Shown here: positions 10,791 through 23,249 of the stretch, piece after piece
Numbering within the stretch: the first letter of the stretch is position 1
Layout of the letters: each line of letters starts with the position of its first letter
Source of the DNA: Polyodon spathula
Taxonomy: Eukaryota; Chordata; Actinopteri; Acipenseriformes; Polyodontidae
Direction of reading: 5' to 3'
NCBI RefSeq assembly: GCF_017654505.1
Contig: NC_054565.1
Location: forward strand, 1,843,468-1,907,467
Length of the DNA stretch: 64,000 bases
The notes under the pieces: model-generated
The model's database searches: none
Told to the model about the DNA's origin: nothing
What the model saw: only the letters and a program-made list of their open reading frames with translations
Position numbers and translations under genes: made by a program

Positions 10791-13700
10791 ATGTCTGTGA
10801 TTAGCCTGCTCCTAGCACACACCTCCACGGTGTCTCTGGCTTTAGTTTTAACTGGTTTTATATTTTTATACTTTTACTTGAAATCCTCCAAGTCATCTAA
10901 TTACAACTTCCCCCCCGGCCCGCCGGCTCTACCTGTTATTGGGAACCTGAATATTCTGGACCTGCACCGGCCGTACAAAACGCTGAGTAAGGTGAGTGGC
11001 GCTGTGGACCAGGCAGGGCGTTAAGATCAGGATTTAAGTGGGTATTGTGGGTAGGTTTTTACAGATTTAACATCAGGGCTGAAGAAAGAGAAACACGTCT
11101 ATTTTATTGGCCTTAATTTTAGATATTTTAGAAGAAGTATTTTAGATATCTGACTCTGGTTCCCTTAGCAATTAACTACAGCACTGTGTTAAAAACAATC
11201 GATTCCTGACTCTCCCTCCCTACGGTAAATGATCAAAGCAAAATGCAGAACATACAGACTGACAAAAAGAGCATGCATGGACACGTTTGGTGTTGGGTTT
11301 GTTTCTTTCTTTTAGTATTTCTTGAATTCTAGTTTACTGCAGCTGAGCCTCTCTGTGCTCAGCAAGGGTCCCCACAGCTCGACGTGATTAACTTTATTTC
11401 TTTATGTGCTGCAATGAAAATCTATTCAGACATTACATGAAGATGGGTTTGCTGTTTTTCCATCCCTAACCCTAACCCATCCTGTTCAAGTGCAGAGTAA
11501 ACGCTCCCCAGTGTCCTGCGCTGTGGGTTCTTCACATACGCACTTACAGTAATGGGCTTACACGGGCTCTGTATTAATGTGTTACCTGAAACAACACTTC
11601 CATTTCATTAAGCATGAACAGCAGTTAATCAACAACTCAGCTGTGTATCTCCAGACTCCACCGTTTATGTTGCACAAGCAAAACCTTTGGAATAAGCTGG
11701 TGTACCACACCGCTGGTGCTTTTGGGTATGGGGTACTAGGACCAAAACTACAGTGGCTTGCGAAAGTATTGACCCCCCTTGGCATTTTTCCAATTTTGTT
11801 GCCTTACAACCTGGAATTAAAATTGATTTTTATTTGGATTTCATGTAATGGACATACACAAAATAGTCCAAATTGGTGAAGTTAAATGAAAAAAATAAAA
11901 AAAAATTCTAAAAAATAAAAAAGTGGTGCGTGCATATGTATTCACCCCCTTTGCTATTACGCCTTTAAGTAAGATCTGGTGCAACCAATTACCTTCAGAA
12001 GTCACATAATTAGTTAAATAAAGTCCACCTGTGTGCAATCTAAGTGTCACATGATCTCAGTATATTTACACCTGTTCTGAAAGGCCCCAGAGTCTGCAAC
12101 ACCACTAAGCAAGGGGCACCACCAAGCAAGCGGCACCATGAAGACCAAGGAGCTTTGCAAACAGGTCAGGGACAAAGTTGTGGAGAAGTACAGATCAGGG
12201 TTGGGTTATAAAAAAATATCCAAAACTTTGAACATCCCACGGAGCACCATTAAAGCCATTATTAAAAAATGGAAAGAATATGGCACCACAACAAACCTGG
12301 CAAGAGAGGGACGCCCACCAAAACTCATGGACCAGGCAAGGAGGGCATTAATCAAAGAGGCAACAAAGAGACCAAAGATAACCCTGAAGGAGCTGCAAAG
12401 CTCCACAGCGGAGATTGGAGTCTCTGTCCATAGGACCACTTTAAGCCGTACACTCCACAGAGCTGGGCTTTACGGAAGAGTTGCCAGAAAAAAGCCATTG
12501 CTTAAAGAAAAAAAATAAGCAAACACGTTTGGTGTTCGCCAAAAGGCATGTGGGAGAATCCTCAAACATATGGAAGAAGGTACTCTGGTCAGATGAGACT
12601 AAAATTGAGCTTTTTGTCCATCAAGGAAAACGCTATGTCTGGGACAAACCCAACACCTCTCATCACCCCGAGAACACCATCCCCACAGTGAAGCATGGTG
12701 GTGGCAGCATCATGCTGTGGGGATGTTTTTCATCGGCAGGGACTGGGAAACTGGTCAGAATTGAAGGAATGATGGATGGCGCTAAATACAGGGAAACCTG
12801 TTTCAGTCTTCCAGAGATTTGAGACTGGAACGGAGGTTCACCTTCCAGCAGGACAATGACCCTAAGCATACTGCTAAAGCAACACTTGAGTGGTTTAAGG
12901 GGAAACATTTAAATGTCTTGGAATGGCCTAGTCAAAGCCCAGACCTCAATCCAATTGAGAATCTGTGGTATGACTTAAAGATTGCTGTACACCAGCGGAA
13001 CCCATCCAACTTGAAGGAGCTGGAGCAGTTTTGCCTTGAAGAATGGGCAAAAATCCCAGTGGCTGGATGTGCCAAGCTTATAGATACATACCCCAAGAGA
13101 CTTGCAGCTATAATTGCTGCAAAAGGTGGCTCTACAAAGTATTAACTTTGGGGGGGTGAATACTTATGCACGCTTAAGTTTTCTGTTTTTTTTGTCTTAT
13201 TTCTTGTTTGTTTCACAATAAAAAATATTTTGCATCTTCAAAGTGGTAGGCATGTTGTGTAAATCAAATGATACAAACCCCCCAAAATCCATTTTAATTC
13301 CAGGTTGTAAGGCAACAAAATAGGAAAAATGCCAAGGGGGGTCAATACTTTCGCAAGCCACTGTACATGAAGCTTCTCCACAATAGTGCCTCCTGTTTTT
13401 CTCACTGTTTTCAGCAGGTATCATTTTTCTTCATGTAAATAGATATAAACACTGAGTGTCCCCCATGTGATTAGGTAGATCTTTGCTTGCAGACATTGTG
13501 TATATATCTCAAGGACAACACTATAGAAGAAAATCTAAATCACATGCATGGAATGACCCATATACCAAATTCATATAAAAAGAATAATAAAATATGAAAA
13601 GAGCCAAAAGATCATCACTACAATGCATGAACTGGAGATAACTGGAATAAGAAGTATGAGAACAGATTGAAAAACCATGGTTAGTACTCCTTCAACAGCT

Positions 13701-16700
13701 TCTGTTTCCTGGAATAAAAAATAAATGACTTGCACTGGAGCGTCTGAGCTAAAAATCTTAGCAAGGACCTTAGCCCTATCATGGGGTTTGTAAATAAATC
13801 TAGGACTTTTCACACAATATCCTTTGACTCTCGAAATTGTCATTCTGTATTCACCTCCCTTCACAACAGGGAGCTGGTGCCTGAAGAGGAAAGTTTTCGC
13901 CCAATGTGTGCTGCCATTGCTAACTTAGCAATGTGAAACCCGGACAACTCAGTGCAAAAATTACTCAGAAATTACAAACGACTCAACAGAGTATGGAAAG
14001 ATGCATGCTGGGAATAACAAGGAGAGGAAAAGGAAGGAATGGATACAAGAGCAAATAAAAGTATGCAATGTTATTATAAGAGTGGAAAAACTGAAATAGC
14101 AGTGTGTGCCGAACATGCAACAAGAAGAGCAGACCATCTCTGGACCAAGGAGATACTAGACTGGATCATAGGAGGTATAAAGCAACCAAGAAGACGACCT
14201 CCAGGAAGATGGCAAAATGAAATTAGGAAAGACACCGGAGCAACGTGGATGGGGGAAGCAGCAGGGAAATCCCGGTCAGCCTCACTGGAACGGCGGGAAG
14301 ATATCTTACAAACGCTTTACAAATGCTTAGGCAGCGCAGCATCCAAACAGAGGAAGAGTTTTAGGAGCAGCACACAAATGTTGGTAGTGCACGGAACACA
14401 TTTTCTTAAAGTTGGTGGTGCACATGCACTACTGTGCACTACTGACGCTACGCCACTGTAATGAGTGGAACATGCCACTTAAATTCGAAGTTCAAACAAG
14501 TAGACAAACTTCCCTGCTAATGCTTTGAGAGTCATCTCTCCTCCTCTTCTCTCTCCAGCTCTCAGAGACGTACGGCAATGTGTTCACCTTCCACATGGGT
14601 CCCAAGAAGTATGTGGTTTTGACAGGCTATGAGGCGGTCAAGGAGGCTCTAGTAACCCAAGCAGACGACTTCTCAGAGAGAGGCCAGACGCAAATTACGG
14701 AAAAGTTCTCTAAAGGCGGGAATGGTAAGAGATGTGCCTGCAGCAGGAATGGCTGGTTCACAGGTGACAGTCAGTGGTGTTGATTGCTCTAATTTACCAT
14801 TCCAATTGAAACACTAGAAACAAACAGCTTTGTGCTGATTGGTGCTTTCAGTTTAGCCTCTGTGGAGAGCACCAATCATCCAGGCAGTGGTTTCTTCAGT
14901 CGTTTCAATTGAAATGGTGCATTAGATGTTTGACACCATTTGACCCTCAGGGTATGAAAAAAATAATTTACAGTTTTATGTTAAGATGAACGTCATAGAA
15001 AAAAATCATTGATACTGAAATATCAGTTCTTGGGGTGGGGGGGTGGGGGTGGGAGGTAAAGGCATGAGATTTGAAGAGTTTCATAATTTTTCTTTCAGCT
15101 TGTCCTGTTCTAGCTGACACTCCATCAATTCTCTTAACTATTGATTTTTCTTGTTGTTTAGATTCACTTTGTATCATTTTCTCTTTCAGTCATCACATCC
15201 TTTTATTATAACTTATTATTTTAAAACACCAAAGCTCAATAGAGCTCTCAGAATCATGGCTAACCTCGAAGTCCACCTGTGTTTGTAAACTAGAGCAGTG
15301 TTTCCCAACCCTGGTCCTGGGACCCCCTGTGTCTGCTGGTTTTCATTCCAACTGAGCTCTCAATAACTATACTAGATTACTTATTAGGTCTTTGTTTTCT
15401 GCTCTTAAACAGTTGCAGAGTTCAATTTACTGATACAATGTTATAACTACCTTGAACTCTGCAACTGTTTAAGTGCTAAAAACAATTTAAAAGGTCTAAT
15501 TAAGCAAATTGTCAGTTCAATTAAGTTTCTAGTTAAGTAACGGATGCTCAGTTGGAATGAAAACCAGCAAACACAGGGGGTCTCCAGTACCAGAGTGTGA
15601 CCATTAACCTGCCCCCCTGCAACACTCTGCCCCTAGAGGATGTAGGAACTACCTGATTGTTTTATGTGGTGGTTCTTACTGCTGTATTTCTACATCCACT
15701 ACAGGCAGAATGTTGCAGAGGGACCAGAGGTCTAGTATGTATGATAGGTGATCATTGATCTCTGTGTAATAAGATCAGGTTACATATTGTAGTCTTGGAC
15801 CAGGCTGCAGGCAGCTCCAGATTGATACTGGAATGAGTTTCAGGCTGGTTTCATAGTATATCACTGTAGCAATGGCATGTGTTCATATTTCCGGCAGGTG
15901 TTTCCTTCGGTAAGGGGGAGTCCTGGAAGGTGATGCGTCGATTCACCCTCTCCACTCTGCGGGACTTTGGGATGGGGAAGAAGACCATTGAGGACCGGAT
16001 CATCGAGGAGTCCCAGAGACTGGTGGAGGTCTTCCAGTCCCACAAAGGTGACGACCAAACCAAGAGCAGTGATAACAAAGGGTTGACCCTCAATGGGCAC
16101 AAAACACAGACCAGACCCAAATTCTGCAGCTGTGTGTTTCCCCCCAAGCCTATTAAAGTTTTGACAAATCTGTATCCAGTCTGTTTCACATTCTGCTCTG
16201 CTCTTTTCTGTTGTGACTTAAAGTCAAGTAGATTAACTTTTCAGGTAGTGCCTTCCTCAGAAGAAAGTAGGCTAATTTTTTGGCTACTGCTTTCTTGTAT
16301 TGTCATAAAAAGACTTTCTTCTGAAGAAGGCGCTAGCAGAAGCATTTTTTACTTGCCTTTGAATCTCATAGTTTTATCTTATGATTCTTATTAAGATTTT
16401 GAAGTTACAAATGGCTTTTCTTGTTCCTCCAGGAAAACCCTTTGACCCCCAAATCATCATCAACTCTGCTGTCTCCAACATCATCTGCTCCATTGTGTTC
16501 GGAGACCGCTTCGACTACAGCGATGCACAGTTCCTGAATCTGCAAAGAATTGTGAATGAGAACATCAGGCTGATTGTGAGCCCCAAGACAGAGGTACAGT
16601 GAGTGTAATGATTCGACCTGATTTATAAAGTTGGAGTCACATTAGTGAAATCTCCCAGAACCACAGTGTAGAAGTGTTTTTACACCGATTTTAAAAACCA

Positions 16701-19700
16701 GTGAAATCCATATTGTTTGTAAAATCTAATTATTAAAACTGAAGAAACCACATGTCTTATTCATTGTTTATAAAACCCACTTCTATACTCAGGGTAGGTA
16801 AAACCAGAAATAGCTGCTTTATTATTATATTTTATGTACAATCAGCATTAAAAAATTAGTATAAATTACAAATTAATGATTCATTTCATAAAGAAGTGCC
16901 ACTAAATTCATGCATTGATTTGTTAATATACTGAGCATCAAAAGAAAGTTGTCACTTATATTTGGATAAAATTCACTAGAAGTGATTGAAAAATGACAAA
17001 CTCTGTTTTAGAGCAGGTGTGGTGACTTTTTATTGTGCTGATTAACAACTGACATCATGAAGATGCTTCAAAATGATCTGTCAGTCTTGGACAGGTGTTG
17101 TGACTCTTGGTCTCCCAGTTCATGGCCTGTCATTGGCAGAGTGTGTCTGGTCATACCGTCTCGGTTTGAAATTGCTGGCTGTGAGCACCCAGGACGGGGA
17201 GCCACAGTACGCTGCTCTAGCCCAGCCTCCAACATGCCGACAGACGTGGAATATTGGTTTTTTCTGTGATTTTCTTTATTGCTTTTATTCAAGCTTACAA
17301 TTTAACAGCTGAAATCACTCCATATCCAGTGTCCAATCAACTGTCTCACTAATTAGGTGATTAAGGGCATATGCTTCAGTCATAGTCACTCAAGCATGTC
17401 ATGGTCAAGGATGAATGATTCAAAATAAACAAAAAACATGTTGTCAATGTCCATCATTTATAGACCTTATTTTTTTTCAAAAATAAATGTGTTCTAATAA
17501 GTTTCTTTTGATGCTTGGTATATAACAAAACTAAACTGCTAACGTTATCTATAAGTATGTGTTTTCTTTAATTATTGTATGTCAATTCTGCCATTAGGAG
17601 AATCAAACTAGTTTTTGTCCCTGTGTGTGTCTCTGTATAGAGTTGTATGAACATGCAGTTTTGCACATCGCTGCTTGTATGCAGATAGTTTAGTAAAATA
17701 ACCCACCTACACGTCCATTGAAAGTGAACTCGCTTGTATTCATGCAACCCGCGCCTTCTAGACCTTCCGGAGTGACGACAGGTTTTTTGGTGTTTTGCCA
17801 TTTGATGGGCAAAATTTTTTTTGTAATTTTCTTACTCAGAAATGTCTCATCCTGAAATATTCATTAGAGTACACCTTGTCATTCGATTCATGGAACAGAT
17901 TCATGTTTTTATTGTGCATGCTATGTGTGTGTGTGTGTGTATATATAGCAGACAGGTACGTTTTGATAAGCGCATGGTGGACACTTTTATTTTATGAAGC
18001 CCAATGCACAGAATTCAAACAAAACAAGCTTAGCTCCTCAGGAGCCTCCCGGCACCTTCCTTTACCCTAAACTAATATCAGGGAAGGCTAAGCACTTTTA
18101 CCCTGTGAATAACCGATAATCAGTTTACCAAACCATACCTTTTCCTTTTTATCTGCTACCTGCTTAATTAGCCCTTCCCCTCCCCCAGCTGCACCTGATG
18201 CTTGTTTGGCAACTGGCGACCATTTCAGCCACTTGCCAGCCACCGCTCACCAGGGTCTTAATGCCTTTGAATTACCATACCGTCTGTAGACATCATCATG
18301 CGGTTCATCATTACAAACTGTATTGAACTCTCACCTGTCAGACAAAAAGGCATCGGATCTGCCATCGGCACAAATGAACCCCTGTATATACCGATACAAA
18401 CCGTCCACTGAAGTTTGTAAGATAATGACTTGTACCACTCATCTGGCTGAATTTGCATTAGTTATTCGTATGTTATGTTATGAAAAGTTAGAGACCAGAT
18501 CTTCTTTTTCAATGTGACATTGTATAGAGCAGGGGTCTCCAAACCTGGTCCGGGAGAGCTACTGGGTCTTCTGGTTTTCGTTTCAAACGAGCCCTCAGTT
18601 GCTTAATTGCACCAATTATTGGCTTAATTAGTCAAGATTAATAAGTGCTCCAGATCTTCAGCCACTGGTGTAAAGACGTCTAGAAAACCTGCAGGATTGG
18701 GGCTCTACAGGACCAGGGTTGGAGATCCCTGGTGTAGAGTAATCCTTTAATCGAGAATCATTACAAACATTTTCACCATTAAACTCCCCCTCTTCCTCTT
18801 TCAGCTGTATAACATGTTTCCTTTCCTGGGCTTCTTCCTGTCCGATCACAAGAAGGTTCATAGAAATGGAATAATGCTGCAGGGGTACTTCAGAAACACA
18901 TATAGGGATCGTAAAGACACTGTGGACAGCAATGACCTGAGGAGCTTCATCGACACGTTCATCTCCAGGCAGAGAGAAGAGGTAATATTAGCACAGCAGA
19001 GCCTCACTATCAGGGACTGGCAAGGGACAAACACTGTGGCCTAATGGGGAGTGCTATTAAAACTAAACTGTTTAGACCTGTGTGTATTCATTGTATTAGT
19101 GTAGGGTTAGGGTTAGGGTTAGGGTTAGAGGAGGGCAGTAGCACTTTTTAGACCTGTGTGTATTCATTGTATTAGTGTAGGGTTAGGGTTAGGGTTAGAT
19201 CAGGGCAATAGCACTGTATGTATTCGTTTTATTAGTGTAGGTTGTTTTGTCGATTACTCAGTTCTCTAACTCTTTTGGCCTGTGTTTCTAACAGTAGTTT
19301 TGTGAAGGTGCTTTGTTACAATGTCGTTGTTGTAGATTTACCTGCACAGTTTATCACTGAGTGTATTCATTTTATTAGTGTAGGTTGTTTTTTTGATTAC
19401 TCGGTTTTCTAACTGTTTTGGCCTGTGTTTCTAACAGTAGTTTTGTGAAGGTGCTGTTGTAGTTGTAGATTTACCTGCACAGTTTATCACTGACTGTTTG
19501 AAGCTGTTGATGGATCACCTTGGAAAGGAATTGTCACTGATGTCCTTCATTGTTTTGCAGGAGTCCAGAAACTCCAACAAGTATTTCCACGAGGATAACA
19601 TGGCCACCACCGTGGGGAACCTGTTTGCTGCAGGGACTGAGACCACCTCTACCACCCTGCGCTGGGGGCTGCTGCTCATGATGAAGTACCCGCACATTCA

Positions 19701-20486
19701 GAGTGAGCGAGGGGGTACCCCCACTTTCAGGGAGAGTGTGTGATTGATTGACTGAATGAATTCTGCGTCCTCTGAAACAGATGCACCTCTTCATATCAGT
19801 AATTGCAGTGTGTTTGTAAATCCTCCCCATTGACAGACAAAGTCCAGGAGGAGATTGAGAGTGTGATTGGGAGGGAGCGCCCCCCGCAGCTCGAGGACAG
19901 GAAGAGCATGCCCTACATGGACGCTGTGCTGCATGAGATACAGAGAGTGGGCAATGTGGTGCCCATGAACATGCTGCACGAGACAACATGGGACACCACC
20001 TTCCGGGGGTACAGGATACCCAAGGTGAGACAGAGACAGAGAGTGTATAGGGGTGGTCCGGTCCACAACTTCATCCTGCACATTCCTGTTCAAATGGAAA
20101 ACATACAGACTAATGAACCAACAAGGACTGTTTGAAGACATTGCAGTCCCTCCATGTCCAACTTCAAACACTCATCATGTAATGCAATGCTCCCTCTTTA
20201 TTTCGCTATCTGACTTGCACATCAGAGGTTAATTCTTAAGTACAGTGGGTTCATTCCTAGAGTAGCACTACGTCTGGAATGAGGTTTTGCCAAAAGCAAG
20301 ATTGACACTTATTTTAACTAATGGCCTGTCTTTTATTACCAAAGAATTCCTCTTAATACCGCAATATCAAGTAATGTAGGTGTGATATTAATGTGTCCTC
20401 ATCAATCATCAGTATAGCTGACAGTACAGCCAAGTCATTAAATTAGGTTAGTTTTGTTATTTCACCTTTCTGTAAATGTGTGTCTG

Positions 20487-20522
<36 letters not shown>

Positions 20523-21155
20523 AGGGTACCCCGGTGATCCCGCTGCTCTCCTCCGTGCTCTCTGATAAGACACAGTGGGAGACCCCTCACCAGTTCAACC
20601 CCAACCACTTCCTGGACGCGCAGGGCAAGTTTGTCAAGAGAGACGCCTTCATGCCCTTCTCAGCAGGTCAGTGTGTCAGAGAGAAGGGACCAGGTTAGAC
20701 AGGATTGGGGCTAACCCCCCTCCACCCCGGCATTTTAACAGCAAAGGGAACTGCTATCAATAGAGGTGCAACCAGCAACCAGTTTCCTAATGGAATATAG
20801 AACAGGTAACAATCGCTACGAAGCCTTCAGATTCAGATGAAAACACGTGGGTGCAGATTATTCTACTAATACAATATATGCAATATGAAAAGTTTATTAT
20901 TGAAAAATAACTGTGTGTGAGTGCAGTGTGGGAGTGTTGCAGTACGAGTCAGTAATCCTCTGCCCAGCAGGTCGGAGGGTGTGTCTTGGAGAGACCCTTG
21001 CCAAGATGGAGCTCTTCCTCTTCTTCACCATGCTCCTGCAGAAGTTTCACTTCCGCCCGCCCCAGGAGGTCAGCCCTGAGCAACTGGACCTCACCCCCAC
21101 CCCTGGCCTCACCTCCGGCCCCCAGCCCTTCCAACTGTGCGCCCTGAGCCACTGA
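10791..21155 (+). CDS. CYP2K: Cytochrome P450 family 2, CYP2K-type (gene A), nine exons
   Basis: Exons 10791-10991, 14559-14724, 15898-16047, 16433-16593, 18805-18981, 19561-19702, 19837-20024, 20525-20666, 20971-21155 (TGA) give 503 residues with no frameshift. It is a microsomal haem monooxygenase using O2 and electrons from P450 reductase. Visible parts: an N-terminal membrane anchor (residues 14-30), the proline hinge [13 protein letters not shown]-helix W132xxxR136, I-helix AGTETT (309-314), K-helix E366xxR369, and the haem loop [10 protein letters not shown] with Cys447. PERF is replaced by PNHF. Wording such as [20 protein letters not shown] and [15 protein letters not shown] matches fish CYP2K1 as I recall it. 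The start is ATG 10791; an in-frame GTG at 10776 lies in the leader. Fish CYP2K enzymes hydroxylate fatty acids and xenobiotics; the substrate here is unknown. Confidence 0.93.
11751..13363 (+). mobile_element. Full-length Tc1-like transposon in intron 1 of gene A
   Basis: 1613 bases between TA dinucleotides at 11749-11750 and 13364-13365. The terminal repeats start CAGTGGCTTGCGAAAGTATT, and the other end is the matching inverse, ending AATACTTTCGCAAGCCACTG. The terminal inverted repeats continue for about 80 bases with few mismatches. It carries a broken transposase (separate entry). The same intron in genes B and C lacks it, so it arrived in A after duplication. Confidence 0.93.
12138..13145 (+). 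pseudogene. Tc1 transposase, two frameshifts
   Basis: The first frame (12138-12518) has the paired HTH region ([26 protein letters not shown]). After a frame change in the A-rich run near 12510, the second frame runs to about 12822 and has [10 protein letters not shown] (first catalytic Asp) and [13 protein letters not shown] second shift near 12800-12815 leads to the third frame with [10 protein letters not shown] (second Asp) and NPIENLW (catalytic Glu), ending at the stop before 13146. All three catalytic positions survive but the frame does not, so this copy should be inactive by itself. Confidence 0.9.
14090..14285 (+). mobile_element. C-terminal fragment of a non-LTR reverse transcriptase
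   Basis: The frame opening at 14039 contains [18 protein letters not shown] followed by a [17 protein letters not shown] segment. The pattern W...I..W....(R)RPPGRW.(D/N)EI....G..W is the typical carboxy end of vertebrate and insect endonuclease/reverse transcriptase LINE proteins (RTE/jockey-like). Only about 60 residues are recognisable. The sequence after it up to 14558 is intron shared with genes B and C. Confidence 0.65.
15296..15592. mobile_element. Palindromic MITE in intron 2 of gene A
   Basis: The left arm CAGTGTTTCCCAACCCTGGT and onward to CTGGTTTTCATTCCAACTGA pairs with the right arm (TCAGTTGGAATGAAAACCAG...ACACAGGGGGTCTCCAGTA) over about 50 bases. The middle is also partly self-complementary (CTTGAACTCTGCAACTGTTT near 15454 against its inverse near 15410). 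Genes B and C have the uninterrupted flank near 37980 and 57255, so this is specific to A. hAT-like by its CAGTG start; the family is not certain. Confidence 0.75.
16246..16334. repeat. Small hairpin in intron 3
   Basis: GCCTTCCTCAGAAGAAAGT on the left pairs with ACTTTCTTCTGAAGAAGGC on the right around a loop of about 45 bases. The hairpin is also in gene B (about 38651-38735), and only its left arm is clear in gene C (about 58611-58630). It therefore predates the duplications and may be a tiny MITE. Confidence 0.65.
16931..17518 (-). mobile_element. Internally deleted Tc1/mariner element in intron 4 of gene A
   Basis: Flanked by TA. The left end is CTGAGCATCAAAAGAAAGTT; the right end is its inverse (AAGTTTCTTTTGATGCTTGG). 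On the minus strand the interior retains the transposase N-terminal HTH ([20 protein letters not shown], then QPAIS) and a frame-shifted [11 protein letters not shown] segment, but no catalytic core, so it is non-autonomous. Confidence 0.75.
17530..18520. other. Remainder of intron 4, gene A
   Basis: No gene is recognisable. It holds a short (TG)n at about 17926-17941. The last 100 bases (AATGACTTGTACCACTCATC onward) match the same place in gene B at about 42590-42690. Confidence 0.5.
18530..18731. mobile_element. hAT-type MITE upstream of exon 5, gene A
   Basis: 202 bases starting CAGGGGTCTCCAAACCTGGT and ending in the inverse (ACCAGGGTTGGAGATCCCTG). It is flanked by an 8-base target duplication, GTATAGAG (18522-18529) and GTGTAGAG (18732-18739). 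The 8-base duplication and CAGGG ends fit hAT. Gene C has a single GTGTAGAG at 59560-59567 with nothing inserted; gene B has the same insertion, truncated. Confidence 0.85.
19071..19240. repeat. TTAGGG-bearing 70-bp repeat, two to three copies, intron 5 of gene A
   Basis: Units run TTTAGACCTGTGTGTATTCA, then TTGTATTAGTGTA, then (GGGTTA)3-4, then GAGGAGGGCAGTAGCAC. Two units plus a partial one. The same unit is present in about thirteen copies in the matching intron of gene C. The following 19240-19500 contains a further imperfect duplication of about 130 bases (TTTTGGCCTGTGTTTCTAAC). Confidence 0.9.
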
Positions 21156-21535
21156 GAGACCCTGTGACACTGCAACCCTGCCTTACTGCATCTGCTAGAC
21201 CTTACTACAGCCACTGACCCCCCACACTGGACCCTTCAGCCACTGAACTGCCAGGATTCTATCACACTGAGACCCTGTGATACTGCGACCCTGCCTTACT
21301 GCATCTGCTAGACCTTACTACAGCCACTGACCCCCCACACTGGACCCTTCAGCCACTGAACTGCCAGGATTCTGTCACACTGAGACCCTGTGATACTGTG
21401 ACCCTGCCTTACTGCATCTGCTAGACCTTACTACAGCCACTGACCCCCCACACTGGACCCTTCAGCCACTGAACTGCCAGGATTCTATCACACTGAGACC
21501 CTGTGATACTGCGACCCTGCCTTACTGCATCAGTT
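21156..21535. repeat. 113-bp tandem repeat in the 3' UTR of gene A
   Basis: Units start GAGACCCTGTGAYACTGC at 21156, 21269, 21382 and 21495, the last partial. The first begins directly after the TGA. Gene B has one unit at the same place (45946 onward), so the array expanded in A. Confidence 0.93.
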
Positions 21536-21667
21536 AAAGGACTTGAAAGAATTCCATAACTGGGATTGCCATTGAAGAGAAGGAAAATGCATAATTAAAG
21601 AATGAGTTAATGGGCTGAATTGGCCTACTTGGAATCAGTCAATTTTACTGGAGGAATATCTGCTCTT

Positions 21668-21673
21668 AATAAA
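21668..21673 (+). terminator. Candidate poly(A) signal of gene A
   Basis: AATAAA about 510 bases after the stop codon, beyond the repeated 3' UTR. It is the first canonical hexamer downstream of the stop. No transcript evidence is available. Confidence 0.5.
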
Positions 21674-21939
21674 ACAAACTCTTGAAAAGGTCTCGCCCAG
21701 CCGAGTTGAATTAAGGATTTTCTCCACTTGAATTACAGAAGCTACACTTGGGGAATGTAATCCATGTATATTTGCAGAAAGGGTGAAATGTGTAAAATGG
21801 ATGTGTCACACCTTCCTTTTATAGTTTAAGTTTTTATCTTTCATGAAAATAATTAGCAGCTAAACAGCTAGAAAAATGACAGTGATCATTATTGACAGGT
21901 GCTTAAGAATAAATTCATGGGTATCCTAGTTGTGAATTG

Positions 21940-21942
<3 letters not shown>

Positions 21943-21997
<55 letters not shown>
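21943..21997. repeat. (TA)n microsatellite
   Basis: An uninterrupted TA dinucleotide run of about 55 bases in the spacer behind gene A. Confidence 0.95.
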
Positions 21998-21999
<2 letters not shown>

Positions 22000-22001
<2 letters not shown>

Positions 22002-23138
22002 AATTTAAACAGCCGTTTGATAAATAATTAAGTATGATTTCGTAATATCCTGTTATTTAGAATTCACCTTCATTTTTTAAAAAATATTTTCTGACTCATA
22101 TTCACACAGTTACCCTGCTTGCAGATTCATATTGTTTAATCTGGTCACTTCTTAGTTCTTATACAAAGACACATTGGAATGCTTGCTTTTACATGGAATT
22201 GATATTTACCCTGAAGCTGGGATATTGTCTGAATGTTATTGCTTGTTGAGATTATTATACTGACTGGAGAGTGGTGCGGCTCTCCGTCGGTCGCTGGAGA
22301 CTGGTGCTTCTCTTTGGGCCCTGGACACGAGGGCTTGTAAAATAAATATTTTAAAAACATTACTTTGTCGGTATAATTGATGTCTATGCATAGTTAAAAT
22401 CACTATTTACCAAATGTGTATTTTCTTTAAAAACTGTCGTTCGTGGACATGCCATATACTGTGGGGTAAGCAAATAAGTGTTTAATAAGTGTTGATGTAA
22501 TTTAATGTAGTATCCTGTGCAATTCTCTGATCCTCACTTGTACAATAAAAGTCCCCACTCATCAGTAGTTGTATTTCAGAAAAGATAAAATTTCATATCA
22601 CAGGTTATACTTTTTACTTGTAGATTATTATGTGAAACTCTGTGTGAGAACTTGCTCTTAATGTTATCTGATTTGTTTTACTTATGTTTTACACCAGATC
22701 TCATGAATCAAATATAAAGAAATCATGAATATAATGTAGTTATGATACAGCATTCATTGTACACCACAGTAATACTAATGTCTGTATACATTTCTCAATA
22801 ACAAAAAAAAAGCACTTTTATTAAAACAAAACAATACATGTACACAATTTTAAATATACAACACAAAACACTATATACAATATAAACAAAGGTGTAAGGG
22901 TGGGTATGGGAAGGAAAGGATATATTCCTTTCCTTGCTGGAGGTTTTTTAGGAATGTACTTACCAGTGTCATTCATATGGACAGCACCCCCCCCCCCCTC
23001 CAAAACAAAAAAAAATTAAAAAAAGTCACTTAAGCCCCATCCGTCTAAACCAGCGGGCTGAGGAGTTTGGCAGCTGCAGGTCCAGAATTTTCTTTGGTAA
23101 CTTCCATGAAGTTCTTGTATGTGTGTGTATGTGTATGT

Positions 23139-23140
<2 letters not shown>
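22000..23140. other. Spacer without recognisable gene
   Basis: AT-rich sequence. A GC-richer patch at 22255-22340 (GGCTCTCCGTCGGTCGCTGG) is not recognisable to me. The remainder shows nothing I can support. Confidence 0.5.

Positions 23141-23141
<1 letters not shown>

Positions 23142-23195
<54 letters not shown>
23142..23195. repeat. (TA)n microsatellite
   Basis: A TA run of about 54 bases next to the 3' side of a Penelope-like fragment. Confidence 0.95.
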
Positions 23196-23199
<4 letters not shown>

Positions 23200-23249
23200 T
23201 ACAAAAAAATAAAAAGATATTGTAGGTACTTAAAAAGGTAGAATAATTG

